Shown here piece by piece: positions 53,242 through 63,928 of a stretch of DNA of 64,000 bases. Position numbers and translations under genes: made by a program. Numbering within the stretch: position 1 is the first letter of the stretch; each line of letters begins with the position of its first letter. The stretch comes from Dechloromonas sp. A34 (GTDB taxonomy: Bacteria; Pseudomonadota; Gammaproteobacteria; Burkholderiales; Rhodocyclaceae), in NCBI RefSeq assembly GCF_026261605.1, contig NZ_CP102486.1:3782001-3846000 (forward strand), given 5' to 3'. Below the pieces are notes generated by a model. It made no database searches, was not told the DNA's origin, and worked only from the letters and a program-made list of their open reading frames with translations.

Positions 53242-54327
53242 CTACCCGTTTCGTTTGGCGAAATCGTTCATGAAATCGACCAGCACCTGCACGCCTTCCA
53301 GGGAAACGGCATTGTAGATCGAAGCGCGCATGCCGCCGACCGACTTGTGGCCTTTCAACGACATCAGACCTGCCGCTTTCGACTCGGCGAGGAAGGTGGC
53401 ATCGAGCTCCGGCCGGGCCAGCGTGAAGGGCACGTTCATCCGCGAACGGCAATCGGGATCGACCGGGTTGTGGTAGAACCCGGCCGAGCCGTCAATGCAC
53501 TCGTACAGAATGCGTGCCTTTTCGGCGTTGACCGCATCAATGGCCAACAGCCCCCCTTGGCGCTTCAGCCACTGGAAGACCAGACCGGCAATATAGATAG
53601 CGTAGGTTGGCGGCGTGTTCAGCATCGAGCCGTTTTCGGCCATGACCGCGTAATCCATCACTGTCGGGATATTGAGCGGCGCCATGCCGAGCAATTCGTT
53701 GCGCACGATGACCAAGGTCAGGCCGGACGGGCCGATATTCTTCTGGGCCCCGGCATAGATCAGGCCAAATTTCTCAACATTGATTGGCCCGGACAGGATA
53801 TGCGATGACATGTCGACAACCAGCGGCACGCCGGTATCCGCAATCTGCTTGGCCGGGATTTCGACACCGTGGATCGTCTCGTTGGTACACAGGTGCAGGT
53901 AGGCCGCAAACGGATCGAGTTTGATCTCCGCCGGCGTCGGCAGCCGGGTAAAACCGCTGCCTTCGGTGGTCGCCGCGCAGCGCACATTGCCAATGCGCTG
54001 CGCCTCCTTGAATGCCTTCTTCGACCACGAGCCGGTGACAATGTAGTCGGCCGAACGCCCGGCCAGCAGGTTCATCGGAATCTGCGCGAACTGCTGCGTC
54101 GCTCCGCCCTGCAGGAAAAGCACGGTGTAACCGGCGGGAATGCCCAACAATTCGCGCAAGTCAGCCTCAGCCTGAGCGAGGATGGACATGAATTCCTTGC
54201 CGCGATGGCTCATTTCCATGACGCTGCAGCCGGCGCCGTGCCAGTTGAGCATTTCCTCCTGCGCCTGGCGCAGGACTTCCTCTGGCAGAGCAGCCGGGCC
54301 GGCGCTGAAATTCCAGATTCGACTCAT
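53242..54327 (-). CDS. serC: Phosphoserine aminotransferase
   Basis: SerC makes phosphoserine for serine and also acts in pyridoxal phosphate synthesis. The 361-residue class V PLP enzyme starts with the typical WNFSAGPAALPEEVL, has the cofactor lysine in AGAQKNIGPSGLTLVIV and ends with GGMRASIYNAVSLEGV. It shares one base with the gyrA stop and lies 6 bases before pheA; gyrA-serC-pheA is a conserved order. Confidence 0.97.
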   Translation of the reverse strand: MSRIWNFSAGPAALPEEVLRQAQEEMLNWHGAGCSVMEMSHRGKEFMSILAQAEADLRELLGIPAGYTVLFLQGGATQQFAQIPMNLLAGRSADYIVTGSWSKKAFKEAQRIGNVRCAATTEGSGFTRLPTPAEIKLDPFAAYLHLCTNETIHGVEIPAKQIADTGVPLVVDMSSHILSGPINVEKFGLIYAGAQKNIGPSGLTLVIVRNELLGMAPLNIPTVMDYAVMAENGSMLNTPPTYAIYIAGLVFQWLKRQGGLLAIDAVNAEKARILYECIDGSAGFYHNPVDPDCRSRMNVPFTLARPELDATFLAESKAAGLMSLKGHKSVGGMRASIYNAVSLEGVQVLVDFMNDFAKRNG

Positions 54328-56969
54328 CAGGCCTCTCCACTTTCATCGTTACCAGCTTCGTCGGCAGCCGGTGCCGGCGTGTCGACCGCTATGTCACCAG
54401 CCACTTCACCTTCAGCTTCGACATCAACCTCGACGACCGATTCGGCTACCTTCTCCAGGCCGGCCAGTTTCTCGCCATTATCCAGCGAAATCAGCGTCAC
54501 GCCCTGCGTCGCCCGACCCATGCCGCGGATTTCCGCGACGCGGGTGCGGATCAATACGCCACCGGTGGTGATCAGCATGATCTCGTCGTCATCATTGACC
54601 AGCTTGGCGCCGACGATATTGCCGTTGCGTTCGCTGTCGGCAATCGCACGTACGCCCTGTGTGCCGCGACCGGAATGGCGGAAATCGGCGAGCACGGTAC
54701 GCTTGCCGTAACCGTTCTCGGTCGCCACCAGCACCGTCGCCTGATCGCTCTCGGCGACCAGCAGGGAAATCACCGACTGGCCTTCCTGCAGCTTCATGCC
54801 ACGCACGCCACGGGCGCCACGGCCCATCGGACGGACGTCTTCCTCGTCGAACCAGACCGCCTTGCCGGCATCCGAAACGAGCACGATATCGCTCTGGCCA
54901 GTGGTCAGCTCGACGCCGACCAGGATGTCGCCTTCGTCCAGCGCGACGGCAATGATGCCGGCCTTGCGCGGGTTGGAGAAGTCGGAGAGCGGTGTCTTCT
55001 TGACGGTGCCCTGAACGGTGGCCATGAAGATGTACTGGTCGTCGGAGAACTCCTTGACCGGCAGCACGGCGTTGATCCGTTCGCCCTCTTCCAGCGGGAA
55101 GAGATTGACGATCGGCTTGCCTCGGCTGGTCCGGCTACCCTGCGGTGCTTCGTAAACCTTCAGCCAATAGCAGCGGCCGCGGTTCGAGAAGCACAGGATG
55201 TAGTCGTGGGTATTGGCGACGAACAGGTGATCGACGAAATCCTCATCCTTGATCGCCGCCGCCTGCTTGCCGCGCCCACCGCGCTTCTGGGCGCGGTAAT
55301 CAGCCAGCGGCTGGGCCTTGACGTAGCCACCATGCGACAAGGTGACCACCATGTCCATCGGCGTGATGAAATCTTCGATGCCCAGTTCCTGCGTGTGCAG
55401 CACGATCTCGGAGCGGCGCTCGTCGCCGAACTGGTCGCGGATCAGGGTCAGTTCGCCGACGATGATTTCGGTGATGCGCTCCGGCTTGGCCAGGATGTCG
55501 AGCAGATCGAGGATCTTGGCCATGACGTCCTTGTATTCGTTGACGATCTTGTCCTGCTCGAGACCGGTCAGGCGTTGCAGACGCAGTTCGAGAATAGCCT
55601 GGGCCTGGGCGTCGGAGAGGCGATAGCCTTGCTCGGACAACCCGAATTCGGGGGCCAAGCCATCCGGCCGCGAGGCGTCGGAGGCAGCACGGACCAGCAT
55701 TTCCTCGACCACCGGGCTACGCCACTGGCGCCCCATCAGACCGACCTTGGCGTCGGCCGGGGTCGGCGCCGCCTTGATCAGGGCAATGATTTCATCGACA
55801 TTGGACAGCGCGACGGCCAAACCTTCGAGGATATGGCCGCGTTCGCGCGCCTTGCGGAGTTCGAACACGGTGCGCCGGGTAACGACTTCGCGGCGATGCG
55901 ACAGGAAGCATTCGAGCATCTGCTTCAGGTTCAACAGGCGCGGCTGGCCGTCGACCAGCGCTACCATGTTCATGCCGAACGTATCCTGCAACTGCGTCTG
56001 CTTGTACAGGTTGTTGAGGATGACCTCGCCGACTTCGCCGCGCTTCAGTTCGATGACAATGCGCATGCCGGACTTGTCCGACTCGTCGCGAATATCGGAG
56101 ATACCCTCGATTTTCTTCTCGTTGACCAGTTCGGCAATCTTCTCGATCAGGGACTTCTTGTTCACCTGATAGGGAATCTCGTCGACGATCAGCGCCTGCC
56201 GACCGTTGCTCTTTTCCATATCCTCGAAATGGGTGCGGGCGCGCATGATGACGCGGCCGCGACCGGTCTTGTAGCCTTCGCGCACGCCCATCACGCCATA
56301 GATCAGCGCGGCGGTCGGAAAATCCGGAGCAGGGATGTACTCGATCAGATCATCGACGCCGATCGCCGGGTTTTCGAGCAGCGCCAGGCAGCCAGCAATC
56401 ACTTCATTGAGATTGTGCGGTGGAATATTGGTCGCCATACCGACCGCAATGCCGGACGAGCCGTTGATCAGCAAATTCGGGATGCGCGCCGGCATGACCA
56501 GCGGTTCGTTCTCGGAACCGTCGTAGTTCGGCCCGAAATCGACGGTTTCCTTGTCGAGGTCTTCGAGCATCTGGTGGCCGATCTTGGCCATGCGCACTTC
56601 GGTATAACGCATTGCCGCCGCACTGTCGCCGTCGACCGAACCGAAGTTGCCCTGGCCATCGACCAGCATGTAGCGCAACGAGAAATCCTGCGCCATGCGG
56701 ACGATGGTGTCGTAGACCGCAGTGTCGCCGTGCGGGTGATATTTACCGATGACGTCGCCGACGATACGGGCCGACTTCTTGTACGCCTTGTTCCAGTCGT
56801 TGGACAGCTCGTGCATCGCGAACAACACGCGGCGATGCACCGGCTTCAGGCCGTCGCGCGCATCCGGCAGGGCGCGGCCAACGATGACGCTCATCGCGTA
56901 ATCGAGATAGGAACGCCGCATCTCGTCTTCGAGGCTGATCGGCAGAGTTTCTTTGGCGAATTGGTCCAT
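54327..56969 (-). CDS. gyrA: DNA gyrase subunit A
   Basis: GyrA (880 residues) is the breakage-reunion subunit of gyrase, which introduces negative supercoils. The catalytic tyrosine is Tyr122 ([10 protein letters not shown]). The quinolone-determining region reads [11 protein letters not shown] with Thr83 and Asp87, and Thr at 83 is also normal in Pseudomonas. The C-terminal beta-pinwheel carries the GyrA box in QKRGGRGKQ, which identifies gyrase rather than topoisomerase IV. An acidic tail ends the protein. It is divergent from the deaminase gene across 97 bases and leads the gyrA-serC-pheA-hisC-tyrA-ligE run. Confidence 0.98.
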   Translation of the reverse strand: MDQFAKETLPISLEDEMRRSYLDYAMSVIVGRALPDARDGLKPVHRRVLFAMHELSNDWNKAYKKSARIVGDVIGKYHPHGDTAVYDTIVRMAQDFSLRYMLVDGQGNFGSVDGDSAAAMRYTEVRMAKIGHQMLEDLDKETVDFGPNYDGSENEPLVMPARIPNLLINGSSGIAVGMATNIPPHNLNEVIAGCLALLENPAIGVDDLIEYIPAPDFPTAALIYGVMGVREGYKTGRGRVIMRARTHFEDMEKSNGRQALIVDEIPYQVNKKSLIEKIAELVNEKKIEGISDIRDESDKSGMRIVIELKRGEVGEVILNNLYKQTQLQDTFGMNMVALVDGQPRLLNLKQMLECFLSHRREVVTRRTVFELRKARERGHILEGLAVALSNVDEIIALIKAAPTPADAKVGLMGRQWRSPVVEEMLVRAASDASRPDGLAPEFGLSEQGYRLSDAQAQAILELRLQRLTGLEQDKIVNEYKDVMAKILDLLDILAKPERITEIIVGELTLIRDQFGDERRSEIVLHTQELGIEDFITPMDMVVTLSHGGYVKAQPLADYRAQKRGGRGKQAAAIKDEDFVDHLFVANTHDYILCFSNRGRCYWLKVYEAPQGSRTSRGKPIVNLFPLEEGERINAVLPVKEFSDDQYIFMATVQGTVKKTPLSDFSNPRKAGIIAVALDEGDILVGVELTTGQSDIVLVSDAGKAVWFDEEDVRPMGRGARGVRGMKLQEGQSVISLLVAESDQATVLVATENGYGKRTVLADFRHSGRGTQGVRAIADSERNGNIVGAKLVNDDDEIMLITTGGVLIRTRVAEIRGMGRATQGVTLISLDNGEKLAGLEKVAESVVEVDVEAEGEVAGDIAVDTPAPAADEAGNDESGEA

Positions 56970-57066
56970 GTCTCACTTCGCACCGCTTGCGCGATGCCTT
57001 TATTGGTTGAATCGAGCGGAATTTGCTATTTTACCACGCGACAACTACCGGACAGCCCCCCGTTTC

Positions 57067-58401
57067 ATGACATTCACCCCCGAAGTAATCGACCTCCTGA
57101 TCGAAGCCCGCTGGATTGCCGCTGTCGACCCCGATGTCGTTCTCAAGAACCACGCCGTCGCCATCAACCACGGTCGTATTCTCGCCGTACTACCGGCCAG
57201 CGAGGCACGCACCCGCTACCAGGCAGCGCAACGGGTAACCCTGGACGAACACATTCTGATTCCCGGGCTGATCAACCTCCACACCCATGCCGCGATGTCC
57301 CTGATGCGCGGCCTGGCCGACGACCTGCCACTGATGGAATGGCTGCAGAAACACATCTGGCCGGCCGAAGCCGAGCACGTTTCGGCGCAATTTGTATACG
57401 ACGGCACCCGACTGGCTTGCGCCGAAATGCTCAAGGGTGGCATCACCTGTTTCAACGACATGTATTTCTACCCGGAAGCGGCAGCCACAGCCGCTGCCGA
57501 GCTTGGCATGCGCACCATGCTCGGGATAACAGCACTGGAATTCCCGACCCCCTACGCCAGCGACGCCGACGATTACCTGGACAAGGGACTGGCTGTCCGC
57601 GAACTCTGGCGAAACAACCCACTGATCGGTTTCTGCCTGGCTCCACACGCCCCGTACACCGTTTCCGACCGCAGTTTCGAGCGCATCCTGACGCTCTCCG
57701 AGCAACTGAATCTCCCCATTCACTGCCATATTCACGAAACCCGGCACGAAGTCGAGGAAAGCCAGCGCCAACATCAGCAGTCGCCGCTTGAACGCCTGCA
57801 CCACCTCGGACTCCTCGGGCCTGGGTTCATCGGTGTACACGGGGTGCACCTCGCGGAAAGCGACCTCGAATTGCTCGCCGCCACCGGCAGCAGCATCGCC
57901 CACTGCCCAACCTCCAATCTCAAACTGGCCAGCGGCATCGCACCTGTGGTGCGAATGCGACAACTCGGCATCAACGTCGGCCTCGGCACCGACGGCGCGG
58001 CAAGCAACAACCGCCTTGACCTGTTCGGCGAAATGCGCCTCGCCTCATTGCTAGCCAAGGGCACGAGCGGTGACGCATCGGCGCTACCGGCCCGCGACAT
58101 CCTGCGCATGGCCACCTTGAACGGGGCCATCGCCCTGGGCCTGGGTCATGAAATCGGCTCAATTACCGCCGGCAAGGCAGCCGACCTGTGCGCCGTCAAT
58201 CTGGGCACCCTGGAAACAAAACCCTGTTTCGACCCGGTGTCCCATCTCATTTACGTAGCCGGTCGAGAATCCGTCAGCCATGTTTGGGTGGCTGGAAAGT
58301 GTTGCGTAGACCACAAAACCAAGCCAAATCCAGCGCAAAATGACTTGGATTCGGCTATTGCCCTATGGCAAAATAAGTTGGAATTCCGCCAGGAGCCTTA
58401 A
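57067..58401 (+). CDS. MtaD-like amidohydrolase (methylthioadenosine/S-adenosylhomocysteine deaminase family)
   Basis: From the ATG at 57067 the protein has 444 residues; the frame upstream is spacer between gyrA and this gene. Metal ligands of the amidohydrolase barrel are visible: HTH in INLHTHAAMSLMRG, then CHIHETRHEVEES and GLGTDGAASNN. This pattern and length fit the TRZ/ATZ group of MTA/SAH deaminases. Release of methylthioinosine or S-inosylhomocysteine would be the reaction, but close relatives act on other aminopurines or triazines. The position upstream of ubiG, whose product makes S-adenosylhomocysteine, is suggestive. Confidence 0.88.
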   Translation: MTFTPEVIDLLIEARWIAAVDPDVVLKNHAVAINHGRILAVLPASEARTRYQAAQRVTLDEHILIPGLINLHTHAAMSLMRGLADDLPLMEWLQKHIWPAEAEHVSAQFVYDGTRLACAEMLKGGITCFNDMYFYPEAAATAAAELGMRTMLGITALEFPTPYASDADDYLDKGLAVRELWRNNPLIGFCLAPHAPYTVSDRSFERILTLSEQLNLPIHCHIHETRHEVEESQRQHQQSPLERLHHLGLLGPGFIGVHGVHLAESDLELLAATGSSIAHCPTSNLKLASGIAPVVRMRQLGINVGLGTDGAASNNRLDLFGEMRLASLLAKGTSGDASALPARDILRMATLNGAIALGLGHEIGSITAGKAADLCAVNLGTLETKPCFDPVSHLIYVAGRESVSHVWVAGKCCVDHKTKPNPAQNDLDSAIALWQNKLEFRQEP

Positions 58402-58457
58402 TTCACTGCTCTGATACGGGTTAAAAGTTTCCAAATTTTCTTCAACGAGGGAAAACA

Positions 58458-59126
58458 ATGATCAAAAACATCGCCAAGAAATCTCTGCTTCTGGCACTGC
58501 TGGCCGGTATCGGCTTCGGTGCTACCGTTGCCCAAGCCCAAGAACGCGTTTATGTGATTGACCAGCGCGACGTCGTCGCCAAGAGCGGCTTCGGCCTGTG
58601 CTGGCGTACCGGCTACTGGACCCCGGCTGCCGCCGCCAAGGATGCTGCTGGCTGCGAATGCGACAAGGACCTGCTGCCGAAGGAAGCCTGCGAAGCCAAG
58701 GGTGCCTCGACGACTGGCGCTCCTGCCGCGATCGGCCCGAAGCCGACTGGCGAGAAGATCACCGTCGCTGCTGACGCGCTGTTCGACTTCAACAAGGCTG
58801 TCCTGCGTCCGGAAGGCAAGGCCAAGCTTGACGAGCTGGTTTCCAAGGCCAAGGCCATCAAGCTCGAAGTCATCCTCGCTGTCGGCCACACCGACCGCAT
58901 CGGTGGCGACGCCTACAACCAGAAGCTGTCCGAAAAGCGCGCTGCCGCGGTCAAGGAATACCTGGTTGCCAAGGGCATCGAAGCCAACCGCGTCTACACC
59001 GAAGGCAAGGGCGAAAAGCAGCCCGTGACCGGCAATAAGTGCAAGGGCACCGCCAAGACCAAGGCTCTGATCGACTGCCTGCAGCCGGATCGCCGCGTCG
59101 ACATCGAAGTCATCGGCACCAAGTAA
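58458..59126 (+). CDS. OmpA-family peptidoglycan-associated outer membrane protein
   Basis: The 222-residue precursor has a signal peptide (cleavage after AQA, about residue 28), a short cysteine-containing linker region without a beta-barrel, and an OmpA-like C-terminal domain from about residue 105. That domain includes [21 protein letters not shown] and [20 protein letters not shown], with the Asp and Arg that bind diaminopimelate. It should tie the outer membrane to peptidoglycan. Codon use is strongly biased and a good ribosome binding site (CGAGGGA) is present, suggesting high expression. A strong terminator follows. Confidence 0.92.
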   Translation: MIKNIAKKSLLLALLAGIGFGATVAQAQERVYVIDQRDVVAKSGFGLCWRTGYWTPAAAAKDAAGCECDKDLLPKEACEAKGASTTGAPAAIGPKPTGEKITVAADALFDFNKAVLRPEGKAKLDELVSKAKAIKLEVILAVGHTDRIGGDAYNQKLSEKRAAAVKEYLVAKGIEANRVYTEGKGEKQPVTGNKCKGTAKTKALIDCLQPDRRVDIEVIGTK

Positions 59127-59145
59127 GCTGTCGCTGCTACAATCG

Positions 59146-59174
59146 AAAGCCCTGCCTCGGCAGGGCTTTTTCTT
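59146..59174 (+). terminator. Rho-independent terminator after the OmpA-family gene
   Basis: AAAGCCCTGCC and GGCAGGGCTTT form a GC-rich stem with a 2-base loop, followed by a T-rich tail (TTTTTCTTTTTC). It begins 20 bases past the stop of the OmpA-like gene and ends about 20 bases before ubiG, so ubiG needs read-through or its own promoter. Confidence 0.93.
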
Positions 59175-59194
59175 TTTCTACTCGCGAAAAAAAC

Positions 59195-59893
59195 ATGCTC
59201 AACGCCGACCCTGCCGAACTGGAAAAATTTGGTGACCTTGCCCATCGCTGGTGGGATCCAAACAGCGAATTCAAGCCGCTGCACGACATCAACCCGCTGC
59301 GCCTCGACTGGATCGACCGCCATGTCGGCCTGCGTGGTAAACGCGTACTCGATGTTGGTTGCGGCGGCGGGCTACTCTCCGAAGGCATGGCGGTCCGTGG
59401 CGCCGAGGTTACCGGCATTGATCTTTCGGAAAAGCCACTGGGCGTTGCCAAGCTTCACTTGTTGGAAAGTGGTCAGCAAGTCGATTACCGCAAGGTCGCC
59501 GTCGAGCAATTGGCAGAAGAAATGCCCGGCGCCTTCGATGCGGTGACTTGCCTCGAAATGCTCGAACACGTACCCAATCCATCGAGCATCGTTGCCGCAT
59601 GCGCCCGCCTGGTCAAACCCGGCGGCCAGGTCTTCTTCTCGACCCTGAACCGCAATCCGAAGTCCTACCTGTTCGCGGTCGTCGCCGCCGAGTACGTCCT
59701 GAACATGCTGCCCAAGGGCACCCACGACTACGCCAAGTTCATCAAGCCTTCCGAACTGGCTCGCTGGGCGAAAATGGCCGGACTGGAGCCCGACGAAGTC
59801 ATCGGCATGAGCTACAACCCGCTCAACCAGCGCTATACGCTGGGCAGTGACAGCAGCGTCAATTACCTGATGCGCGCCACGCGGCATGTTTGA
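59195..59893 (+). CDS. ubiG: Ubiquinone biosynthesis O-methyltransferase
   Basis: UbiG carries out both O-methylation steps of ubiquinone synthesis. The ATG at 59195 gives 232 residues; upstream frame is the OmpA-like gene and terminator. Signatures are [19 protein letters not shown], the SAM motif [31 protein letters not shown] and [19 protein letters not shown]. The stop overlaps gph by 8 bases; ubiG-gph is a common pair. Confidence 0.97.
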   Translation: MLNADPAELEKFGDLAHRWWDPNSEFKPLHDINPLRLDWIDRHVGLRGKRVLDVGCGGGLLSEGMAVRGAEVTGIDLSEKPLGVAKLHLLESGQQVDYRKVAVEQLAEEMPGAFDAVTCLEMLEHVPNPSSIVAACARLVKPGGQVFFSTLNRNPKSYLFAVVAAEYVLNMLPKGTHDYAKFIKPSELARWAKMAGLEPDEVIGMSYNPLNQRYTLGSDSSVNYLMRATRHV

Positions 59894-60554
59894 AGCAGTC
59901 CTCTTCGATCTCGACGGAACCCTGGCTGACACCGCGCCCGACCTGGGAAGCGCAGCCAATGTTCTGCTCGTCGAAGAAGGGCGGGCGCCGCTGCCCCTCG
60001 AAACCCTGCGCCCCTACACCTCGCAAGGCGTGCGCGGCCTGCTCCGGGCAGGCTTCGGGATCGACAAGGATCATCCCGATTACGACCAACTGGCGCAGCG
60101 CTTCCTGGAAATCTACGCCAGGCGGCTGTGCGATCAGACGACCCTCTTTGCGGGCATTCCGGAACTGCTCGATGCACTCGACAGCTTGGGCCTGGGCTGG
60201 GGTATCGTCACCAACAAACGGATGCGCTTCACCGATCCGCTGGTCGAACTGCTCGCCCTTGCCCCGCGCACCAACTGCGTGGTCAGTGGCGACACCACGG
60301 CCGAAGCCAAGCCCTCGCCACTGCCTATCCTGCACGCCTGCGATCTGCTGCGCTGCAAGCCGCAACGGGCACTCTACGTCGGCGACGACCGGCGCGACAT
60401 CGAAGCCGGGCGCGCCGCCGGCTGCCTGACGGTAGCTGTTTCCTACGGTTACCTCGGCGACGGCGGCCCGCTGCATACCTGGGGCGCCGACCTGATCATC
60501 GACCACCCGACCGAACTGGCCGAATTTCTGGCTAGCCGAGTTGCGCCGAAATAA
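59886..60554 (+). CDS. gph: Phosphoglycolate phosphatase (HAD family)
   Basis: The 222-residue HAD hydrolase has the nucleophile motif [15 protein letters not shown], the motif II threonine in GIVTNK, Lys in EAKPSPLPI and motif [17 protein letters not shown]. It removes phosphate from 2-phosphoglycolate formed during DNA repair. The alternative name, MupP-type MurNAc-6-phosphate phosphatase, is possible because that enzyme is often encoded next to ubiG. It overlaps ubiG by 8 bases and the convergent methyltransferase gene by 23 bases. Confidence 0.92.
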   Translation: MFEAVLFDLDGTLADTAPDLGSAANVLLVEEGRAPLPLETLRPYTSQGVRGLLRAGFGIDKDHPDYDQLAQRFLEIYARRLCDQTTLFAGIPELLDALDSLGLGWGIVTNKRMRFTDPLVELLALAPRTNCVVSGDTTAEAKPSPLPILHACDLLRCKPQRALYVGDDRRDIEAGRAAGCLTVAVSYGYLGDGGPLHTWGADLIIDHPTELAEFLASRVAPK

Positions 60555-61704
60555 GCAGGTTGCGCGGCGTCAGCCGGCGTTCGCAAAAACTGCCAAGGCT
60601 GACTGAGTAGCCGCGCTGCTCGAGCGATACGGCCAGATCGAGCGCCAGCCAGATTTCGAGCGGACGGCGAAAGGCGTGGCGGACAATCGACAGACGCATC
60701 AGGTCGCGAAAACGTTGCCAGCCCAGGCGCTCGAATTCATCGGCTGACGCACTGCCGACCTCGCGCAAGCCCTCGCGCCGGTTCATGTGGCCGAGAAAAT
60801 CGGCAAAGCCGTCACGCAGCCAGGCATCGGCGACCGGTTTGAAGCTGCGATAGCCTTCGACACTGACCGTCCGCCGGTAAGCATCGAACCCGAGTTTCCA
60901 GGCAATGGCCCGGTCACGCTGCCGCGTTTCGCGCGGCGCTGCGGTCACCGTCTCGGTCACCGCCAGCCGCGTGTCGTCGCGCGTCAGGCGAAGCTGTGGC
61001 GATGCCGACAGCGGCTGGTAATGTTCCTCGACACCCCGGTAATAGCAGCAGGGCGCGATATCGAAACGGGCGACGCCCTGCTCGGCCCCATGACGAATCA
61101 GACGGCGGTGCAGTTCGCCACAGGCATGCAAGGCTACGGCGTGCTGATCGGCGCTCGGCCAGTCGGCAGTGCGCAGGGCATCCGCCTGAACGAAATACTG
61201 GCGCACCGAAGCCCGCTGGGCGAGCGCCTCACCGGCCGCGCAAAGCGCAGGATCGATTTCCAGCGTGTGCACTGCCGACTGCCATTCGTTGGCCAGCAGC
61301 CGACCGAGATGCCCCTTGCCGCCACACCAATCGATCACCGGTTGTCCGCTGCACCGGGCAGCGGCAGCAAAGGCTTCGATCTGCTGACGCTTGCGCCCGG
61401 GAATCTCCCAAGCCCAACGATCCCCGCGAGCCGCCAGCCCGACTCGCGGCAATTCCGGCATTGCGCTCAAGGGGGCGATCGCCTCGACCCCGGGCCAGTA
61501 GCGGGCGAGCAGCGCCAATGCCGCCGCCCCGTCGTCGTTCAGGCGCACCACCTCGTCATCGGGCAGCGCCAGCAGCTCGTCGGCCAGGGCCGGCCAACGC
61601 GTACACCAATCGGGGCGAATTTCGCGGAAAGGTTGCGGATGCCAAAGCGGGCGAAAAGCCAGTAGCAAGGCATCGAGCTGCCGCTGGCGAGCGGCGAGAT
61701 TCAC
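60532..61704 (-). CDS. Methyltransferase-fold protein (Methyltransf_32-like)
   Basis: This 390-residue protein has a SAM-type nucleotide site in VIDWCGGKGHLGRLLA, an acidic residue after strand 2 (LEIDPALCAAGEAL), and a conserved VALHACGELHRRLIRHG followed by DIAPCCYY. These resemble the Methyltransf_32 (METTL25-like) family, often annotated as SAM-dependent methyltransferase. Target is unknown; tRNA or rRNA is plausible. The start overlaps the SBP gene stop by 4 bases, so the two are co-transcribed, and the end overlaps gph by 23 bases. Confidence 0.82.
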   Translation of the reverse strand: MNLAARQRQLDALLLAFRPLWHPQPFREIRPDWCTRWPALADELLALPDDEVVRLNDDGAAALALLARYWPGVEAIAPLSAMPELPRVGLAARGDRWAWEIPGRKRQQIEAFAAAARCSGQPVIDWCGGKGHLGRLLANEWQSAVHTLEIDPALCAAGEALAQRASVRQYFVQADALRTADWPSADQHAVALHACGELHRRLIRHGAEQGVARFDIAPCCYYRGVEEHYQPLSASPQLRLTRDDTRLAVTETVTAAPRETRQRDRAIAWKLGFDAYRRTVSVEGYRSFKPVADAWLRDGFADFLGHMNRREGLREVGSASADEFERLGWQRFRDLMRLSIVRHAFRRPLEIWLALDLAVSLEQRGYSVSLGSFCERRLTPRNLLISAQLG

Positions 61705-63845
61705 TTCACTGCAGCCCGCGATTCACGCCGCCGATAGCCGACGACAGCCGGAATCACTGCCAGCGCGAGAACCAGCAGCCCCAGCCCGAACGGCCAGAGG
61801 ACCGGGCTGTTCCATTCGCGGCGGGCAGCTACCCGGTCAGTTGCATCGATGCGCTGATATTTCAGGATGTTGTTGCCGACATCGTTCGGTTTGCGGTTCT
61901 TCAGCCAGCGATGCCCCAGCGTGTAGCTCTTCGGATGCAGCCCGAAAACCCAGGGGGCGTCGTGGTGCAGGATGCGGTTCATCCGGCGGACGGTCTCCAG
62001 GCGCTCCGGCGTGTTCTCCATATTTTTCATTTGCAGGAACAGGCGATCGAATTCCGGATTGGCGTAATTGGAGGCGTTCTCGCCGCCCTTGGCGACCTTG
62101 CCCTCGTTGCCGTCGAGCAGGAAGAAGAAATTCTCCGGGTCGGGGTAGTCGGCATTCCAGCCCAGGTAGTAAAGCTGGACATTCCCTTTACGTATCTTGT
62201 CCTGGAAGCGATTGAAATCAGTCGACCGAATGACCAGCTGGATGTCGACCTTGGCGAATTGCCGGGTCAACCAGTCGAGCCGCGACTTCTCGCCCATGCC
62301 GCCGCCGGTGGTGTCGAGATTGACGACCAGCGGCTCGCCGGTTTTTTCATCCCGTCCGTTCGGGTAGCCGGCCTCGGCGACCAGCTTCTTCGCCACCTCG
62401 ACCGGCTTGCGCTTGGGCCGGCCATCGACCCAGTCGTACACCACGCTGTCGATGCCCGCCTCGCCCTCTTCGTAGCCGAAGATGCCGGGCGGCAGCGGCC
62501 CCTGCGCCGCAATGCCGCGACCGTTCTGGAAGATGGAAATGAACTCTTCCTGATCGATGGCGATCGAGATCGCCTGGCGCAGCTTGGTGGCGCGCGGGTT
62601 CAGTCCGCCGACCACCGGATCGAGCATGTTGAAGCCCATGTAGAAAGTCGAGCTTTTGACCGAGGTCAGCAGGCGGATGCCCTTGTCCCGCATCTCGTCG
62701 GTCAGCGCGACATCGCCGCCGACATTGACCCGGACCGCCTGATCGAAGCTGTCCGAAGAAATCCCCGAGGCATCGTAATATCCCTGCAGGAACTTGTTCC
62801 AGTAGGGAATCGCTTCTTTCTCCCGGCTAAAGATGGCCTGTTCGATGAAGGGCAAGGCCTTGCCGCAATCCTCCAGCAGGCCGGCCTCGCGGTCGCCGGC
62901 CTCACCCTCGCAGGGATAGGTTTGGCCATGAAAATTCGGATTGCGCGAGAGCACCATACGCCGGTTCGGATCGTTCTCGCTCAACACGAAGGGGCCGGTG
63001 CCGACCGGCCACCAGTCCAGGGTCAGGTTCTTGGCCGCCATGCCGGGCTGGGCGAAGAAGCGGTCGGCTTCGCGCGGCACCGGCGCGAAGAAGGGCATGG
63101 CCAGCCAGTAAAGGAATTGCGGGTATTTCCCCTTGATACGGATGCGCCAGGTGTGGGCATCGACACGCTCGACCCCGGAAAGCGGGAAGGCATCGAGATC
63201 GAGCCATTCGTCTGCCGGCTTGTCCTTGGCCGCTTTCTGCAGGCTTTCGCCGAGTTCCTTGAGACCGACGATCTTGTCGGCCATCATGCCGAAAATCGGC
63301 GAATGCAGGCGTGGATGGGCCAGACGCTTGATCTGGTAAATGTAGTCATCGGCCGTTAGTTCGCGACTGCCAGTTTCGGGAAAGTCGGCGATGACCTGGC
63401 GCCCGTCCGCCACCTGCTGCCCGAGATAGCGCGGCTGCCCCTGGGCGTCGAGGGCGAAGGCCGGGTGCGGCTGGAAACGGATGCCGGGCTTCAGCTTCAG
63501 TTCGTAGACGCTCTCGGCGATCTGTTCAACTGCCGCGCTGGCCGGCAACTCGCGGTCCTGGCTATCGTAGTAGGTGGGTACCGGCACCTGCTCCAGGGTG
63601 GCCGCAATCAGTTGGTACGGCCGCTTGAGGTAGTGATATTGCAACGGCGGCTCGTAGATCTGCGCCGTGAAGGTGATTTCATCCTCGGTATAGGACTGTG
63701 CCGGATCGAGGTGCTTCGGGCGATCGGTGAATGCCGTATAGAGAATATTGCGCCCACCATCGGCCGCCGGATACGGATCGTTCCAGGACTGGCCGCAAGC
63801 GGCCAGGGTGGTGATGAAGACAAGAGCGGCGCAAATTTTTCGCAT
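61701..63845 (-). CDS. ABC transporter substrate-binding lipoprotein, family 5, with C-terminal membrane helix
   Basis: The 714-residue protein has a lipoprotein signal with LAAC (Cys17) and the body of an oligopeptide-binding SBP_bac_5 domain, including FTDRPKHLDPAQSY near the start, LKPGIRFQPHPAF, TGPFVLSEND and IAIDQEEFI. Unlike most of the family it ends with a hydrophobic helix (about residues 680-702) followed by a basic tail, giving a second membrane anchor. No permease is adjacent. The two permease genes at the other end of the window lack a binding protein, so a functional link is possible but unproven. Confidence 0.9.
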   Translation of the reverse strand: MRKICAALVFITTLAACGQSWNDPYPAADGGRNILYTAFTDRPKHLDPAQSYTEDEITFTAQIYEPPLQYHYLKRPYQLIAATLEQVPVPTYYDSQDRELPASAAVEQIAESVYELKLKPGIRFQPHPAFALDAQGQPRYLGQQVADGRQVIADFPETGSRELTADDYIYQIKRLAHPRLHSPIFGMMADKIVGLKELGESLQKAAKDKPADEWLDLDAFPLSGVERVDAHTWRIRIKGKYPQFLYWLAMPFFAPVPREADRFFAQPGMAAKNLTLDWWPVGTGPFVLSENDPNRRMVLSRNPNFHGQTYPCEGEAGDREAGLLEDCGKALPFIEQAIFSREKEAIPYWNKFLQGYYDASGISSDSFDQAVRVNVGGDVALTDEMRDKGIRLLTSVKSSTFYMGFNMLDPVVGGLNPRATKLRQAISIAIDQEEFISIFQNGRGIAAQGPLPPGIFGYEEGEAGIDSVVYDWVDGRPKRKPVEVAKKLVAEAGYPNGRDEKTGEPLVVNLDTTGGGMGEKSRLDWLTRQFAKVDIQLVIRSTDFNRFQDKIRKGNVQLYYLGWNADYPDPENFFFLLDGNEGKVAKGGENASNYANPEFDRLFLQMKNMENTPERLETVRRMNRILHHDAPWVFGLHPKSYTLGHRWLKNRKPNDVGNNILKYQRIDATDRVAARREWNSPVLWPFGLGLLVLALAVIPAVVGYRRRESRAAVK

Positions 63846-63928
63846 GGCCGGAAGTTTAGCAAATCACCGGTTGACCGCCCCGCCGGGATTTGCCGACAAT
63901 GGCTCAAATTCTACGAAAAGGCCGCCGC

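Noticed and set aside
54675..57791. A 1038-codon open frame on the plus strand across gyrA
   Set aside because: It is antisense to gyrA, whose protein is certain. Long antisense frames are common in GC-rich genes with biased third positions, and the translation resembles no protein family.
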